From JAKFEW01 sp036675505 (GTDB lineage Bacteria; Cyanobacteriota; Sericytochromatia; S15B-MN24; JAQBPE01), in NCBI GenBank assembly GCA_036675505.1, contig JAKFEW010000140.1:1-21244 (forward strand): a DNA stretch of 21,244 nucleotides, written 5' to 3'. Shown here piece by piece: positions 6,278 to 16,440 of the stretch. The notes below the pieces were generated by a model, which saw only the letters and a list, made by a program, of their open reading frames with translations, did not search any database and was not told the origin of the DNA. The stretch's first letter is position 1. Each line of letters opens with the position of its first letter. Made by a program: the position numbers and the translations under genes.

Positions 6278-9200
6278 TCACTTGCGGGCGACCGGGCCGG
6301 CCACCACGGCCTCGCGCGCGATCGGCTCGGGCGCCATCGTGGGCGTGCCAGGCTCCTCGGGCCCCGGCAGCTTGCGGCCGACCAGGCGCCAGATGAAGCG
6401 CTGGAAGTCGTCGATCACCGTGAACGCCGCCGGGATCACGACCAGCGTGAAGATCGTCGAGGTGATCAGCCCGCCGATGACCGACACGGCCATCGGCGAG
6501 AGCGACTCCGTGCCCTCGCCGAGCGCGAGCGCGATCGGCATCATGCCCGCGATCATGGCGATCGTGGTCATCAGGATCGGCCGCAGCCGGTCGCGGCCCG
6601 AGCGCATCAGCGCTTCCTTGCGGGTCGCGCCCTGCTTGCGCGCCATCAGCGCGTACTCGACGAGCAGGATCGAGTTCTTGGTGACCAGGCCCATCAGCAT
6701 GATGATGCCGATCAGCGCGAACAGGCCGAGCTCCTTGCCGAAGACCAGGAGCCCGGCCATCGCGCCGCCGATCGAGAGCGGCAGCGCCATCATGATCGTG
6801 AGCGGCTGCAAGAAGCCACCGAAGAGCAGCACCAGCACCACGTAGATGAACATCACGCCGGTGCCGAGCGAGATCAACGTCTCGGTGAAGATGTCGATCA
6901 TGACCTGCGACTCGCCGACCGTGCCCTGGGTGACGCCGGCCGGCAGGTTCTTGATCGTGGGCAGCGACTGGACCTTCGCGATCGCGTCGCCCAGGTTGCC
7001 CTGCGTGAGGTTCGCCGTGAAGGTGATCTGGCGTGCGCGGTCGTGGCGGTTGATCTGCACGAAGCCCGTGCCGAGCCGGATGTCGGCCACGCTGCGCAGC
7101 GGCACGAGGCCCGAGCGACCCGGCACCAGCAGGTCGCCGATCGATTCGAGCTGCTGCCTGGAGCGCTCGGCGAGCCGCACGCGGATGTTGATCAGCTGCG
7201 TGCCGGCGTTGAACTTCGCGAGGTTGAACTCCGCGTCGCCCTGCGTCGCGAGCCGTGCGAGCCGCCCGATCGCGCTGACCGAGACGCCTTGCTCGGCGGC
7301 GCGCTGGAGGTCCGGCCGGATCTGCACCTCGGGGCGCAGCTCGGCGGCGCTGCTCGTGACGTCGCGCAGCTCCGGCAGCGCGCGCATCTCCTCGAGCAGC
7401 TTGCCCGCCACGCGGTCGAGCTGCTCGCCGTCGGCGCCGCGCAGCAGGATGCTCACGGGCTTGGAGGAGCCTGTCGCGCCGAACTGGGCGAACGACACGC
7501 GCGCGCCGGGGATCTTCGCGAGCGCCGGGCGCAGCGCGTCCTCGTACTCGGCGAGCGAAAGCTTGCGGTCATGCTTCGGCACGAGCATCGCGTTGAGCGT
7601 GCCCTTGGTGACGTTGCCGCTGCCCACCTCCACCAGGCCGCCGCCGTCGGACGACGAGCCCGTGCCGATCGCCGCGAAGACGAGCTTGGTCTCGGGCCGG
7701 GCCTGCAGGATCCGGCTGGTCTCGAGCACCACGCGCTCGGTGTCGGCGACCGTCGAGCCGGGCGGCAGCTGCACCTGCACCATCGACTGGCCGATGTCGC
7801 CGATCGTGATGAAGCCCTTCGGGATGATCGGCACGAGCGCCATCGAGCCCAGGAAGACCGCCACCGCGCCCGCGAGCGTCAGCCAGCGGTGCGCGAGCGC
7901 CTGCTCGAGGATCGCGAGGTACCAGCGCCTGTAGAAGGTGTTGTCGTCGGCGTGCTTGGCGACGGCAGGCAGCAGGTGGGCCGCCATCATGGGCGTCAGC
8001 GTGCGCGCGACGAGCAGCGAGAAGAGCACCGCCACCGCCACCGTCACGCCGAACGAGCGGAAGAACATGCCGGGGATGCCGCCCATGAAGCCGACCGGCA
8101 CGAAGACCGCGACGATCGTGAGGGTCGTCGCCACGATCGCGAGGCCGATCTCGTCGGTGGCCTCGAGGGCCGCCTGCATGGGCGTCTTGCCCAGGCCGAT
8201 GTGCCTGTAGATGTTCTCGAGGTCGACGATCGCGTCGTCGACCAGCACGCCCACCACCAGCGTCAGCGCGAGCGTGGTCATGCCGTTCATCGTATAGCCC
8301 AGGTGGCGCATGACCCAGAAGGTCGCGATCACCGAGATCGGGATCGCGAGCGCCGAGATCAGCACGGCCGGGCCGTTCCTCAGAAAGACGAAGATCACGA
8401 AGACCGCGAGCGCCGAGCCCAGGTAGAGCGCGTCCATCGTGGCTGCGTGCGAGGCGCGGGTGTAGTCCGCCATCGTGCGGATCAGGTCGATCTTCACGTC
8501 GGCGGGCAGCGTCTTCCTGAGCTCCGCCACGGCCGCGACCGTGGCCTCCTCGGTGCCCACCAGCGGCGAGCCCTGCGAGCGCACGACCGAGAAGGCCACC
8601 ACCGGCTTGCCGTCCAGGAAGGCCTTCTGGCGCACCTCGGCGTAGCCGTCGATGACCGTGCCGAGGGTGTCGAGGCGGGCGTGCCGGCCGTCCGGCAAGG
8701 TGATCGGGTAGGCCCGCAGATCCGCGACCGTCGCGGCCGAGCCCAGCGTGCGGATCGCCTGCTCCTGGCCGCCCGCCTCGGCGCGGCCGCCGGGCAGGTT
8801 GAGGTTGAGGCCGCGCAGCTGCGTGTTGACCTGGTCGACCGTGAGGCCGAGCGCGCGCAGCCGGGCGGCGTCGAGCTCGACGCGGATCTCGCGCGAGAGG
8901 CCGCCCGAGCGGCGGACCTGGCCGACGCCCTTCGCGGTGAGCAGGGCGCGCGTGATGTCCTGGTCGATCAGCCGCGAGAGATCGGCCACCGAGCGCGTGT
9001 CGGAGGAGACGGAGTAGGTGATGAACGGCTCGCCGGAGAAGTTGGGGTGGGTGACCGCGGGCTCGTTGATGTCCGCGGGCAGCTGCTGGCGGATCTTCGA
9101 GACGGCGTCGCGCACGTCGTTCAGCGCGGTCTCGGAGCTCGTGCCGATCTTGAACTCGGCGACGGTCATCGAGACGCCCTCGCTGACCGTCGAGGTGATG

Positions 9201-9436
9201 TGATCGAGCCCGGCGATGCCGACGAGCGCGTCCTCGACCCGGCGGGTCACCTCGGTCTCGAGCTCGGTCGGCGAGGCGCCGGGCTGCGCGACCGAGCAGA
9301 CGATGATCGGGAAATCGACGTTGGGGTTCTCGTCGACGCCGAGCTGGCGGTAGCTGAGCAACCCCAGGATCGTCAGGACCAGGAAGAGCAAGATGACCGG
9401 GATCGGGCGCTTGATGGCCCAGGCCGAGATGTTCAT
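6278..9436 (-). CDS. RND-family (HAE1/AcrB-like) efflux pump
   Basis: This is the inner-membrane pump of a tripartite efflux system that exports hydrophobic or amphiphilic compounds using the proton gradient. Length (1052 residues) is normal for AcrB/MexB relatives. The N terminus NISAWAIKRPIPVILLFLVL is the typical first helix of the family. The proton-relay pair is present in TM4 (VGVLVDDAIVDLEN, Asp400 and Asp401), and the partner Lys lies in TM10 (GLVTKNSILLVEY). Large periplasmic loops follow TM1 and TM7 (porter and docking domains). Cytoplasmic C-terminal residues after the last helix are Pro/Gly-rich. The ATG at 9436 lies 27 bases after the adaptor gene, in the same operon. The substrate cannot be told from sequence; the divergence from AcrB leaves both drug and lipid-like substrates open. 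No outer-membrane TolC-type gene is in the window. Confidence 0.95.
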   Translation of the reverse strand: MNISAWAIKRPIPVILLFLVLTILGLLSYRQLGVDENPNVDFPIIVCSVAQPGASPTELETEVTRRVEDALVGIAGLDHITSTVSEGVSMTVAEFKIGTSSETALNDVRDAVSKIRQQLPADINEPAVTHPNFSGEPFITYSVSSDTRSVADLSRLIDQDITRALLTAKGVGQVRRSGGLSREIRVELDAARLRALGLTVDQVNTQLRGLNLNLPGGRAEAGGQEQAIRTLGSAATVADLRAYPITLPDGRHARLDTLGTVIDGYAEVRQKAFLDGKPVVAFSVVRSQGSPLVGTEEATVAAVAELRKTLPADVKIDLIRTMADYTRASHAATMDALYLGSALAVFVIFVFLRNGPAVLISALAIPISVIATFWVMRHLGYTMNGMTTLALTLVVGVLVDDAIVDLENIYRHIGLGKTPMQAALEATDEIGLAIVATTLTIVAVFVPVGFMGGIPGMFFRSFGVTVAVAVLFSLLVARTLTPMMAAHLLPAVAKHADDNTFYRRWYLAILEQALAHRWLTLAGAVAVFLGSMALVPIIPKGFITIGDIGQSMVQVQLPPGSTVADTERVVLETSRILQARPETKLVFAAIGTGSSSDGGGLVEVGSGNVTKGTLNAMLVPKHDRKLSLAEYEDALRPALAKIPGARVSFAQFGATGSSKPVSILLRGADGEQLDRVAGKLLEEMRALPELRDVTSSAAELRPEVQIRPDLQRAAEQGVSVSAIGRLARLATQGDAEFNLAKFNAGTQLINIRVRLAERSRQQLESIGDLLVPGRSGLVPLRSVADIRLGTGFVQINRHDRARQITFTANLTQGNLGDAIAKVQSLPTIKNLPAGVTQGTVGESQVMIDIFTETLISLGTGVMFIYVVLVLLFGGFLQPLTIMMALPLSIGGAMAGLLVFGKELGLFALIGIIMLMGLVTKNSILLVEYALMARKQGATRKEALMRSGRDRLRPILMTTIAMIAGMMPIALALGEGTESLSPMAVSVIGGLITSTIFTLVVIPAAFTVIDDFQRFIWRLVGRKLPGPEEPGTPTMAPEPIAREAVVAGPVARK

Positions 9437-9463
9437 GAGCCGTCGAACCCTTTGCCCGTGGGC

Positions 9464-10768
9464 CTAGTGTGAGATGCCGGCGCCGCCGCCGCGGGCGGCC
9501 GGGGCCTGGGGCGCCTGCCCCTGGGCCGGGGCGGCCGGGAGCGCGGGCGCGACGTCGACCTTGTCGCCGTCCTTGAGGAAGCCCACGCCGGCGGTGATGA
9601 CCTGCTCGCCGGGCTTGAGGCCGGCGGCGATCGCCACCCAGCCGTCCGCCCGCGCGCCGGGCACCACCTGGCGCGCCTTGGCCTTGTCGCCCTCGAGCAC
9701 GAAGACCTCGGAGCCGGTCTCCTTCGCCACGATCGCCGCCGCCGGCACCGCCAGCGTGGGCACCGAGCCCAGCTGGACGCTGGCGCGCACGAACATGCCG
9801 ACCTGGAAGCTCACGCCCCTGGGCAGGTCGATCTCGACGGTGGCCTGGCGGCTCGCGGTCTCGACGGCCGGGCTCACCTCGCGCACCGTGCCGGTGGCCT
9901 TGAGGTCCGGGCGGGCGTCGGAGGTGATCGTCGCGGTCTGGCCTGGCGTCACGCGGCCGAGGTCGGTCTCGGGCACGAGCGCCTCGACCTCGAGGCGGCC
10001 GTCGCGCACCATCTGGAACATCGCCTTGCCGACCGCCGACACGTCGCCCAGGTGGACGTCGCGCTGGATGATCTTGCCGGCCTCCGGGGCGATCACGCGC
10101 GTCTGCGCGAGCATCGCCTCGAGCTGCGCCACGTTGGCGCGCGCCTCGGCGGCCTGGGCCTCGGCCATGCGCAGGTCCTCGACGCGCGAGCCCTCGCGGG
10201 TCAGCGACAGGCGCTGGCGGGCCTGGTCGGCGGCCGCGCGGGCCGACGCCCAGGCGGTCTCGCGCGCGACGAGCTCGGCCTGCGAGACGCCGCCCTCGCT
10301 CGCGAGCGCCTTGAAGCGGTCGTGGGCGTCGCGGGCCTGCTCGGCCGTGGCCTCGGCCTGACGCAGCGCGGCTTCCGCCGTGCGCAGCTCCTGCGTGCGG
10401 CTCGGGTTGCGCATCTTCTGCAGCTGGGCCTGGGCGCTGGCCGCACGGGCGCGGGCGCCGGCCACCTGGGCCCTGAGCGTCGCGTCGTCGAGGCGCGCGA
10501 GCACCTGGCCCTTGCGCACGTACGCGCCCTCATCGGCGAGCACCTCGACCACGCGCAGGCCGTTGGCCGCCGCGTTGACCTGCATCGGATCCCAGGCCGC
10601 GACCGAGCCCGTGATCTCGAGCTTCTGAGGCAGCTCGCGCACGGCCGCCGCCTGGGCGCTGACGGTCAGGACCGCCGGCGCCTCGGCGGGCTTGGGCGGC
10701 TCCTGCTTGCAGCCGGCGAGTGCGCCTGCGGCGATCGAGAGGGCGAAGACAAACGTGAGCGAGCGCAT
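9464..10768 (-). CDS. Periplasmic adaptor (membrane fusion) lipoprotein of the RND pump
   Basis: The protein bridges the RND pump to an outer-membrane channel. From the ATG at 10768 it begins MRSLTFVFALSIAAGALAGC, a clean lipoprotein signal (LAGC, Cys20). Then come a lipoyl-type half (around residues 50-100: VVEVLADEGAYVRKGQVLARLDD), a long Ala/Glu/Arg-rich coiled-coil hairpin (about 100-230), the second lipoyl half (TRVIAPEAGKIIQRDVHLGD), a beta-barrel domain (LVPETDLGRVTPGQ) and a membrane-proximal domain (VPAAAIVAKETGSEVFVLEG). The tail is Ala/Pro/Gln/Gly-rich. GGAGG stands eight bases before the ATG. The frame stays open to 10843, but that extension would run through the predicted promoter -10 area and bury the signal peptide, so I reject it. 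Confidence 0.93.
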   Translation of the reverse strand: MRSLTFVFALSIAAGALAGCKQEPPKPAEAPAVLTVSAQAAAVRELPQKLEITGSVAAWDPMQVNAAANGLRVVEVLADEGAYVRKGQVLARLDDATLRAQVAGARARAASAQAQLQKMRNPSRTQELRTAEAALRQAEATAEQARDAHDRFKALASEGGVSQAELVARETAWASARAAADQARQRLSLTREGSRVEDLRMAEAQAAEARANVAQLEAMLAQTRVIAPEAGKIIQRDVHLGDVSAVGKAMFQMVRDGRLEVEALVPETDLGRVTPGQTATITSDARPDLKATGTVREVSPAVETASRQATVEIDLPRGVSFQVGMFVRASVQLGSVPTLAVPAAAIVAKETGSEVFVLEGDKAKARQVVPGARADGWVAIAAGLKPGEQVITAGVGFLKDGDKVDVAPALPAAPAQGQAPQAPAARGGGAGISH

Positions 10769-10831
10769 GCGCGAGGCCTCCGAGGCGGGGAAGTAGAGCT
10801 GTCGCACCAAACGAGCGTGCAGAGCGAATAT

Positions 10832-10860
10832 ATTGTCGGTCAAATATTTTGATGTGTCAA
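10832..10860 (-). promoter_or_regulatory. Sigma70-like promoter of the efflux operon
   Basis: On the minus strand TTGACA (10855-10860) is a perfect -35, followed after 17 bases by GACAAT (10832-10837, four of six to TATAAT). Transcription would start near 10825, about 55 bases in front of the adaptor's ATG. The surrounding 45 bases are the most AT-rich part of this half of the window. Confidence 0.6.
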
Positions 10861-10861
10861 A
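10848..10861. promoter_or_regulatory. Possible operator overlapping the -35 box
   Basis: TTTGA-N4-TCAAA is an inverted repeat covering the -35 element. The word TATTTGAC also occurs twice on the minus strand in this promoter. Such dyads are common binding sites for efflux repressors of the TetR or MarR type. No regulator gene is next to it in this window, so the assignment is inference. Confidence 0.35.
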
Positions 10862-10915
10862 TAAATTGCAGTGTCGATCTCGACGTATCGAGCCGACCCA
10901 ACAATCCTGATTATG

Positions 10916-11695
10916 TTAAAAAGCCCGGACCGGGACTGTGATCTCGCCCAGCTGATCCTCACTGCGACCCGGCGGGAAAGGCTGGAACTTCCAGCGTCTC
11001 ACGGCGTCGATCACGACGGCGTCCACGTCGGCGCGCCCGCTCGAGCGCCCGATCTCGGCGCGCGCCACGTGGCCGGGCGGGCTGACCCAGATGCGCACGA
11101 CCGGATCGGCGAAGACGCCGTCCTGGATCGCCTGGGCCGGCAGGCTCGGGTTGACCCGCACCACGATCGGCCGCTCGGCGAGCGTCTGGAACCACCAGGG
11201 CGGCTCGCCGCGCCGGCCCGGCCAGCCCTGCGGCCAGTCTTCCGGCAGGCCCGGGCGTTGCACGGGGATGCGGCGCACGATCCGCTCGTGCGCGAGCTGG
11301 ATCTCGCCGGTGGGCGCGATCTGCTCGATCAGGCCTTCCCACTCGAGCTGGTCGCCTGGCGTGAGCCTGAGCCCGATCGTGCCAGGCAGCAGGAGCGTCC
11401 AGCTCACGCCGCCGCGGTCCACGCGGTTCGAGACGTTGACGGTGGCCCGGCCCGGGATGCTGACGTGGGCGTAGGCCTCGACCACCCAGCCGGTGCGCCG
11501 CACCAGCCGGCCGCGGTTCGCGCGGTTGGCGCCCGCGAGGAACGACTGGAACTGGCGATCGGGCAGGCGCAGGCCGGCGGCGCGCACGCGCTCGACGAGC
11601 GGCTCGTCCGAGGAGTGGCCCCAGTCGAGGGCGAGGGCGGGAGCTGTGAGGAGGGTGAGGGTGAGTAAGGAGGCGGCCAGGCGGGTGAGCAGCAC
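10916..11695 (-). CDS. Secreted protein with TonB-family C-terminal domain
   Basis: The N terminus MLLTRLAASLLTLTLLTAPALA is a cleavable signal peptide (likely cut after residue 22). Residues about 60-150 (RTGWVVEAYAHVSIPGRATV, then LTPGDQLEWEGLIEQI and GEIQLAHERIV) look like a small beta-barrel, perhaps an OB-like fold; this is inference. A Pro/Trp-rich stretch (around 150-172, EDWPQGWPGRRGEPPWW) leads to a TonB_C-like domain: VVRIWVSPPGHVARAEI, then SSGRADVDAVVIDAVRRWKF and a closing VPVRAF. The usual TonB membrane anchor and long Pro-rich spacer are missing, so classic energy transduction to outer-membrane receptors is unlikely. The start is a GTG at 11695 with a weak binding site; an ATG seven bases upstream is out of frame. 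It lies 42 bases downstream of the REC-kinase gene, on the same strand, so cotranscription is possible. Confidence 0.82.
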   Translation of the reverse strand: MLLTRLAASLLTLTLLTAPALALDWGHSSDEPLVERVRAAGLRLPDRQFQSFLAGANRANRGRLVRRTGWVVEAYAHVSIPGRATVNVSNRVDRGGVSWTLLLPGTIGLRLTPGDQLEWEGLIEQIAPTGEIQLAHERIVRRIPVQRPGLPEDWPQGWPGRRGEPPWWFQTLAERPIVVRVNPSLPAQAIQDGVFADPVVRIWVSPPGHVARAEIGRSSGRADVDAVVIDAVRRWKFQPFPPGRSEDQLGEITVPVRAF

Positions 11696-11737
11696 GCCGC
11701 CATTGTACCCGCCGCGCCGCTCCTTTCTTCCAGCCGC

Positions 11738-12949
11738 TCAGCGTTCCGGCATGGCCGGCGCGCCCAGGTCGATGGTGACGCGATCCGGCGGCGCCGGCCG
11801 GCGCAACAGCTCCACGAAGAACGTCGTGCCGCGGCCTCCCGCGCCGTCACGCAGGCCGATGCGCCCGCCATGGGCAGCGACGATCGTCTTCGCGATCGCG
11901 AGCCCGAGCCCCGTGCCGCCTTTGCGCTGGCCGCCCTCGAGCTGGCTGAACGGCCGGAAGAGCCTGGCCGCGCCCTCGGGCGTGATGCCTTCGCCCTCAT
12001 CGCTGACCTCCACGCTGACCGCCTCGGGGCCCGGCGCGACGCGGACGCGCACGCGGCTGCCCGGCGGCGAGAACTTGAGCGCGTTGCCGACCAGGTTCGT
12101 GATCACCTGCTCGATGCGCCGCCCGTCGATCTCGGCCTCGAGCGGACCGGCCGCGACTTCCACCGCCAGCGCGACCCCGGCTGTGTCCGCCTGCGACTTG
12201 TAGCCGTCGACCACGTCGCGCACGAGCGCCCCGACGTCCCGCGGCGCGAAGCGCATCTTGAAGAGCCCGCCCTCGATGCGGGCGTAGTCGAGCAGGTCGT
12301 CGACCAGCCGTTGCAGCCGCTTCGTGCTCTTCAGGCCCTGCTCGACCATGGCGGCCTGTTTGGCCGAGAGCGGTTCGTCGGGCGAGTCTTCCAGCAGCTC
12401 CAGGTAGCCGACGATCGCGGTCAGCGGATTGCGGATCTCATGGGAGATCGTGTGGATGAAGAGGCTGCGCAGCCGATCGAGCTCGCGGGCCGCCTCGACC
12501 TGCTCGAGCGCCACCGCCTCGCGCGTCTCGCTGGCGTCGCGTGCGGCCTCGGCCGCTTTCCGGGCACGCCTGGCCGCGACCTCGCGCAGCTCGCGCTCGA
12601 TCGCGGGCACGAGCCTCGCGAGGTTCTGCTTGTTCACGAAGTCGTGCGCGCCGGCGCGCATCAGCGTCGCGGCCAACTCCTCGCCGATCGCGCCGGAGAC
12701 CACGATGAACGGCACGTCACCGGCCTGCTCGCGGGTGATCCTCAGCGCGTCGAGGCCGCTGAAGCCCGGCATGTTGAAATCCGACAGCACCACGTCCCAC
12801 GACTCGAGGTTGAGTGCCCTGGTCAGCGCGGTCGCGCGCGCGACTCGCTTGGATTCGAGCTCGTAGCCGGCGGCGTTCAGCACATGGCTGAGCAGCTGGA
12901 CGTCGTCGGGATCCTCGTCGACGAACAGCACTTTGAGCTTCTTGGCCAT
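11738..12949 (-). CDS. Response regulator receiver-histidine kinase
   Basis: This is a cytoplasmic signalling protein with the receiver domain first. Residues 5-122 form the REC domain, with acidic pocket DEDPDD, phospho-acceptor Asp57 (VVLSDFNMPG) and Lys107 (DFVNKQ). An Ala/Arg/Glu-rich coiled coil (about 123-160) leads to the HisKA dimerisation domain with His170 (HTISHEIRNPLTAIVGYLEL) and a HATPase domain (NLVGNALKFSPPGS, DEGEGI, GTGLGLAIAKTIVAAHGG). All kinase motifs look intact. A REC-kinase order means a phosphorylated receiver probably switches the kinase on or off. The ATG at 12949 has GGAGG upstream and comes one base after the stop of the regulator gene, so the two are probably translated together. 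The C-terminal tail (VTIDLGAPAMPER) is short and featureless. Confidence 0.94.
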   Translation of the reverse strand: MAKKLKVLFVDEDPDDVQLLSHVLNAAGYELESKRVARATALTRALNLESWDVVLSDFNMPGFSGLDALRITREQAGDVPFIVVSGAIGEELAATLMRAGAHDFVNKQNLARLVPAIERELREVAARRARKAAEAARDASETREAVALEQVEAARELDRLRSLFIHTISHEIRNPLTAIVGYLELLEDSPDEPLSAKQAAMVEQGLKSTKRLQRLVDDLLDYARIEGGLFKMRFAPRDVGALVRDVVDGYKSQADTAGVALAVEVAAGPLEAEIDGRRIEQVITNLVGNALKFSPPGSRVRVRVAPGPEAVSVEVSDEGEGITPEGAARLFRPFSQLEGGQRKGGTGLGLAIAKTIVAAHGGRIGLRDGAGGRGTTFFVELLRRPAPPDRVTIDLGAPAMPER

Positions 12950-12950
12950 C

Positions 12951-13399
12951 TCAGGGCCCTCCGATCGCCGGCGGCGCCTCGTTCAGGACCAGCCAGTACA
13001 GCCCCAGATCGCGCACCGTCGTGACGAAGGCGTCGAAATCGACGGGCTTGCGGATGTAGCTGTTGGCCCCGGCGGCGTAGCTCGCGGCCAGGTCGCGGTC
13101 CTCGTGCGACGACGTCAGGACCACCACCGGCAGCAGCTGCGTGCGCCGATCGGCGCGGATCGCGCGCAAGACCTCGATGCCCGGCACCTTGGGGAGTTTC
13201 AGGTCGAGCAGCACCAGATCGGGCAGCTGCCGAGGCGTTCCGTCGGCGGAGCCCTCGCCGTGCAACAGCCGGAGGGCCGCGGCGCCGTCGCGGGCCAGCA
13301 ACACCTCGCTCACGACGTCGTTCTTGCGCAGCGCGTGCAGCGCGAGCTCGGCGTCGTCGGGGTTGTCCTCGACGAGCAGGATCCTGTGCTTGCCGGCCT

Positions 13400-13403
<4 letters not shown>
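12951..13403 (-). CDS. Single-domain response regulator, Rcp1-like
   Basis: The protein is a stand-alone receiver of 150 residues without DNA-binding or enzymatic output. The fold signature is complete: ILLVEDNPDDAEL (acidic pocket), Asp67 as phospho-acceptor in LVLLDLKLPKVPG, Thr97 in VVVLTSS, and Lys119 in YIRKPVDFDAF. The longer loop before the phospho-Asp (GSADGTPRQLPD) and the FDAF after the Lys are typical of regulators that partner phytochrome-like kinases (Rcp1 group). The ATG at 13403 has GGGAGGG eight bases upstream and overlaps the stop of the kinase gene before it by four bases (ATGA), indicating translational coupling. The obvious phosphate donor is that kinase; the likely receiver of the signal is the REC-kinase that follows. 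Confidence 0.94.
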
Positions 13404-15547
<2,144 letters not shown>

Positions 15548-15608
15548 GGCGCTCCTCCCGTCATCGCCTGCACGCTACGCCGGTATGCGTGTTCGACGAG
15601 CGATCGCC

Positions 15609-15617
15609 ATCATATCA
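15609..15617 (-). promoter_or_regulatory. Possible extended -10 promoter of the signalling cassette
   Basis: On the minus strand TGATATGAT fits TGn-TATAAT with one mismatch. It lies about 60 bases upstream of the kinase ATG, in the 116-base gap behind the DUF4253 gene. No good -35 is seen, which extended -10 promoters can lack. Confidence 0.35.
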
Positions 15618-15663
15618 GGCGGCTGGCCCGGCGCGAGCACGCGGGGGAGCGTTCGGGCCGCGA

Positions 15664-16440
15664 TCAATCCCACCAGAAGTACCAGCTGGAGCCGTTCAGC
15701 AGCCCGCCCGCGAGGGCTGCGATCGAGCCCGCGCCCTGCCAGACCAGGTCGGGGCAGTACAGGTACTGCGCCTCGGCGAGCGCGAGGGCCGCGTCGCGGT
15801 CGGCCGGCGGTCGCGGCACGCGGCACTCGACGACGTCGAAGGTCGCGGCCACCGGCACGGCGCCGAAGCGCTCGCGCCAGGCGCGCTGCAGCGCGACGTG
15901 GACCGCCGGCGGCGGGCATTCGTTCCAGCCGCCGTAGCGCAGCCGCGCGAATACGACCTCGGGGCCCCAGCCGGCCTGGCGCTCGTCGCCCGCGGCGAGG
16001 CGAAACAGCCCGATCGCGACCCGCTCGAGCGGGCGGCGGGTCAGCACGTCGAGGTGGGCGACGAGGTCGTGGTACGGCCGCGCCCTGACGGGCCAGGCGC
16101 CCTGGGGTTGATCCGGGTAGCCGAGCTCCGCCGGCCGCTGGCCGAGCCAGCTGGCCGGGTCCGTGCGGGCGGCCTCGGCCAGGATCAAGGCGCTGCCCGG
16201 GCCTTGCGCGTCGAACGGCTCGAAGAGGCGCTCGGCCTCGCCCGCCTCGCCGAGGATCAGCGGCCAGTAGCCGGTCAGCTCGGCGCGGTCGCGGAACGCG
16301 GTCCAGGTGGCGAGGGCGTCGCGCCCATGCACCACCACGCGCCAGGCGGGCGGCTCATCCGGGCCCGCGGGCAGGGGCTCGGCAGCCCTGGGGTCGAGCC
16401 CGGCGGCGTGGAAAGCTGGCAGCAAGGCCTCCAGTTTCAT
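15664..16440 (-). CDS. DUF4253 domain protein
   Basis: The 258-residue product matches the DUF4253 family, whose function is not known. The family hallmarks sit in the C-terminal half: GGWNECPPPAVHVAL, VPRPPADRDAALALAEAQYL, YCPDLVWQG and the terminal WYFWWD. The N-terminal half (residues 1-120) is less conserved, with AFRDRAELTGYWPLILG around residue 45. The open frame extends to 16698, but the upstream part is an Arg-rich shadow of the ATPase gene; the real start is the ATG at 16440 (MKLEALLPAFHAAGLDP), whose ATGA overlaps the ATPase stop. That four-base overlap predicts translational coupling. No signal peptide or membrane segment is present, so it is likely cytoplasmic. Confidence 0.88.
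   Translation of the reverse strand: MKLEALLPAFHAAGLDPRAAEPLPAGPDEPPAWRVVVHGRDALATWTAFRDRAELTGYWPLILGEAGEAERLFEPFDAQGPGSALILAEAARTDPASWLGQRPAELGYPDQPQGAWPVRARPYHDLVAHLDVLTRRPLERVAIGLFRLAAGDERQAGWGPEVVFARLRYGGWNECPPPAVHVALQRAWRERFGAVPVAATFDVVECRVPRPPADRDAALALAEAQYLYCPDLVWQGAGSIAALAGGLLNGSSWYFWWD

Noticed and set aside
7043..9472. 809-codon open frame on the + strand
   Set aside because: It lies opposite the RND pump gene and encodes an Arg/His/Asp-rich, domain-free chain, the usual antisense shadow in GC-rich DNA.
10769..10843. Upstream start for the efflux adaptor
   Set aside because: It would place the signal peptide 25 residues inside the protein and begin within the predicted promoter region.
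11870..13024. 384-codon open frame on the + strand
   Set aside because: It is antisense to the REC-kinase gene and has no family features.
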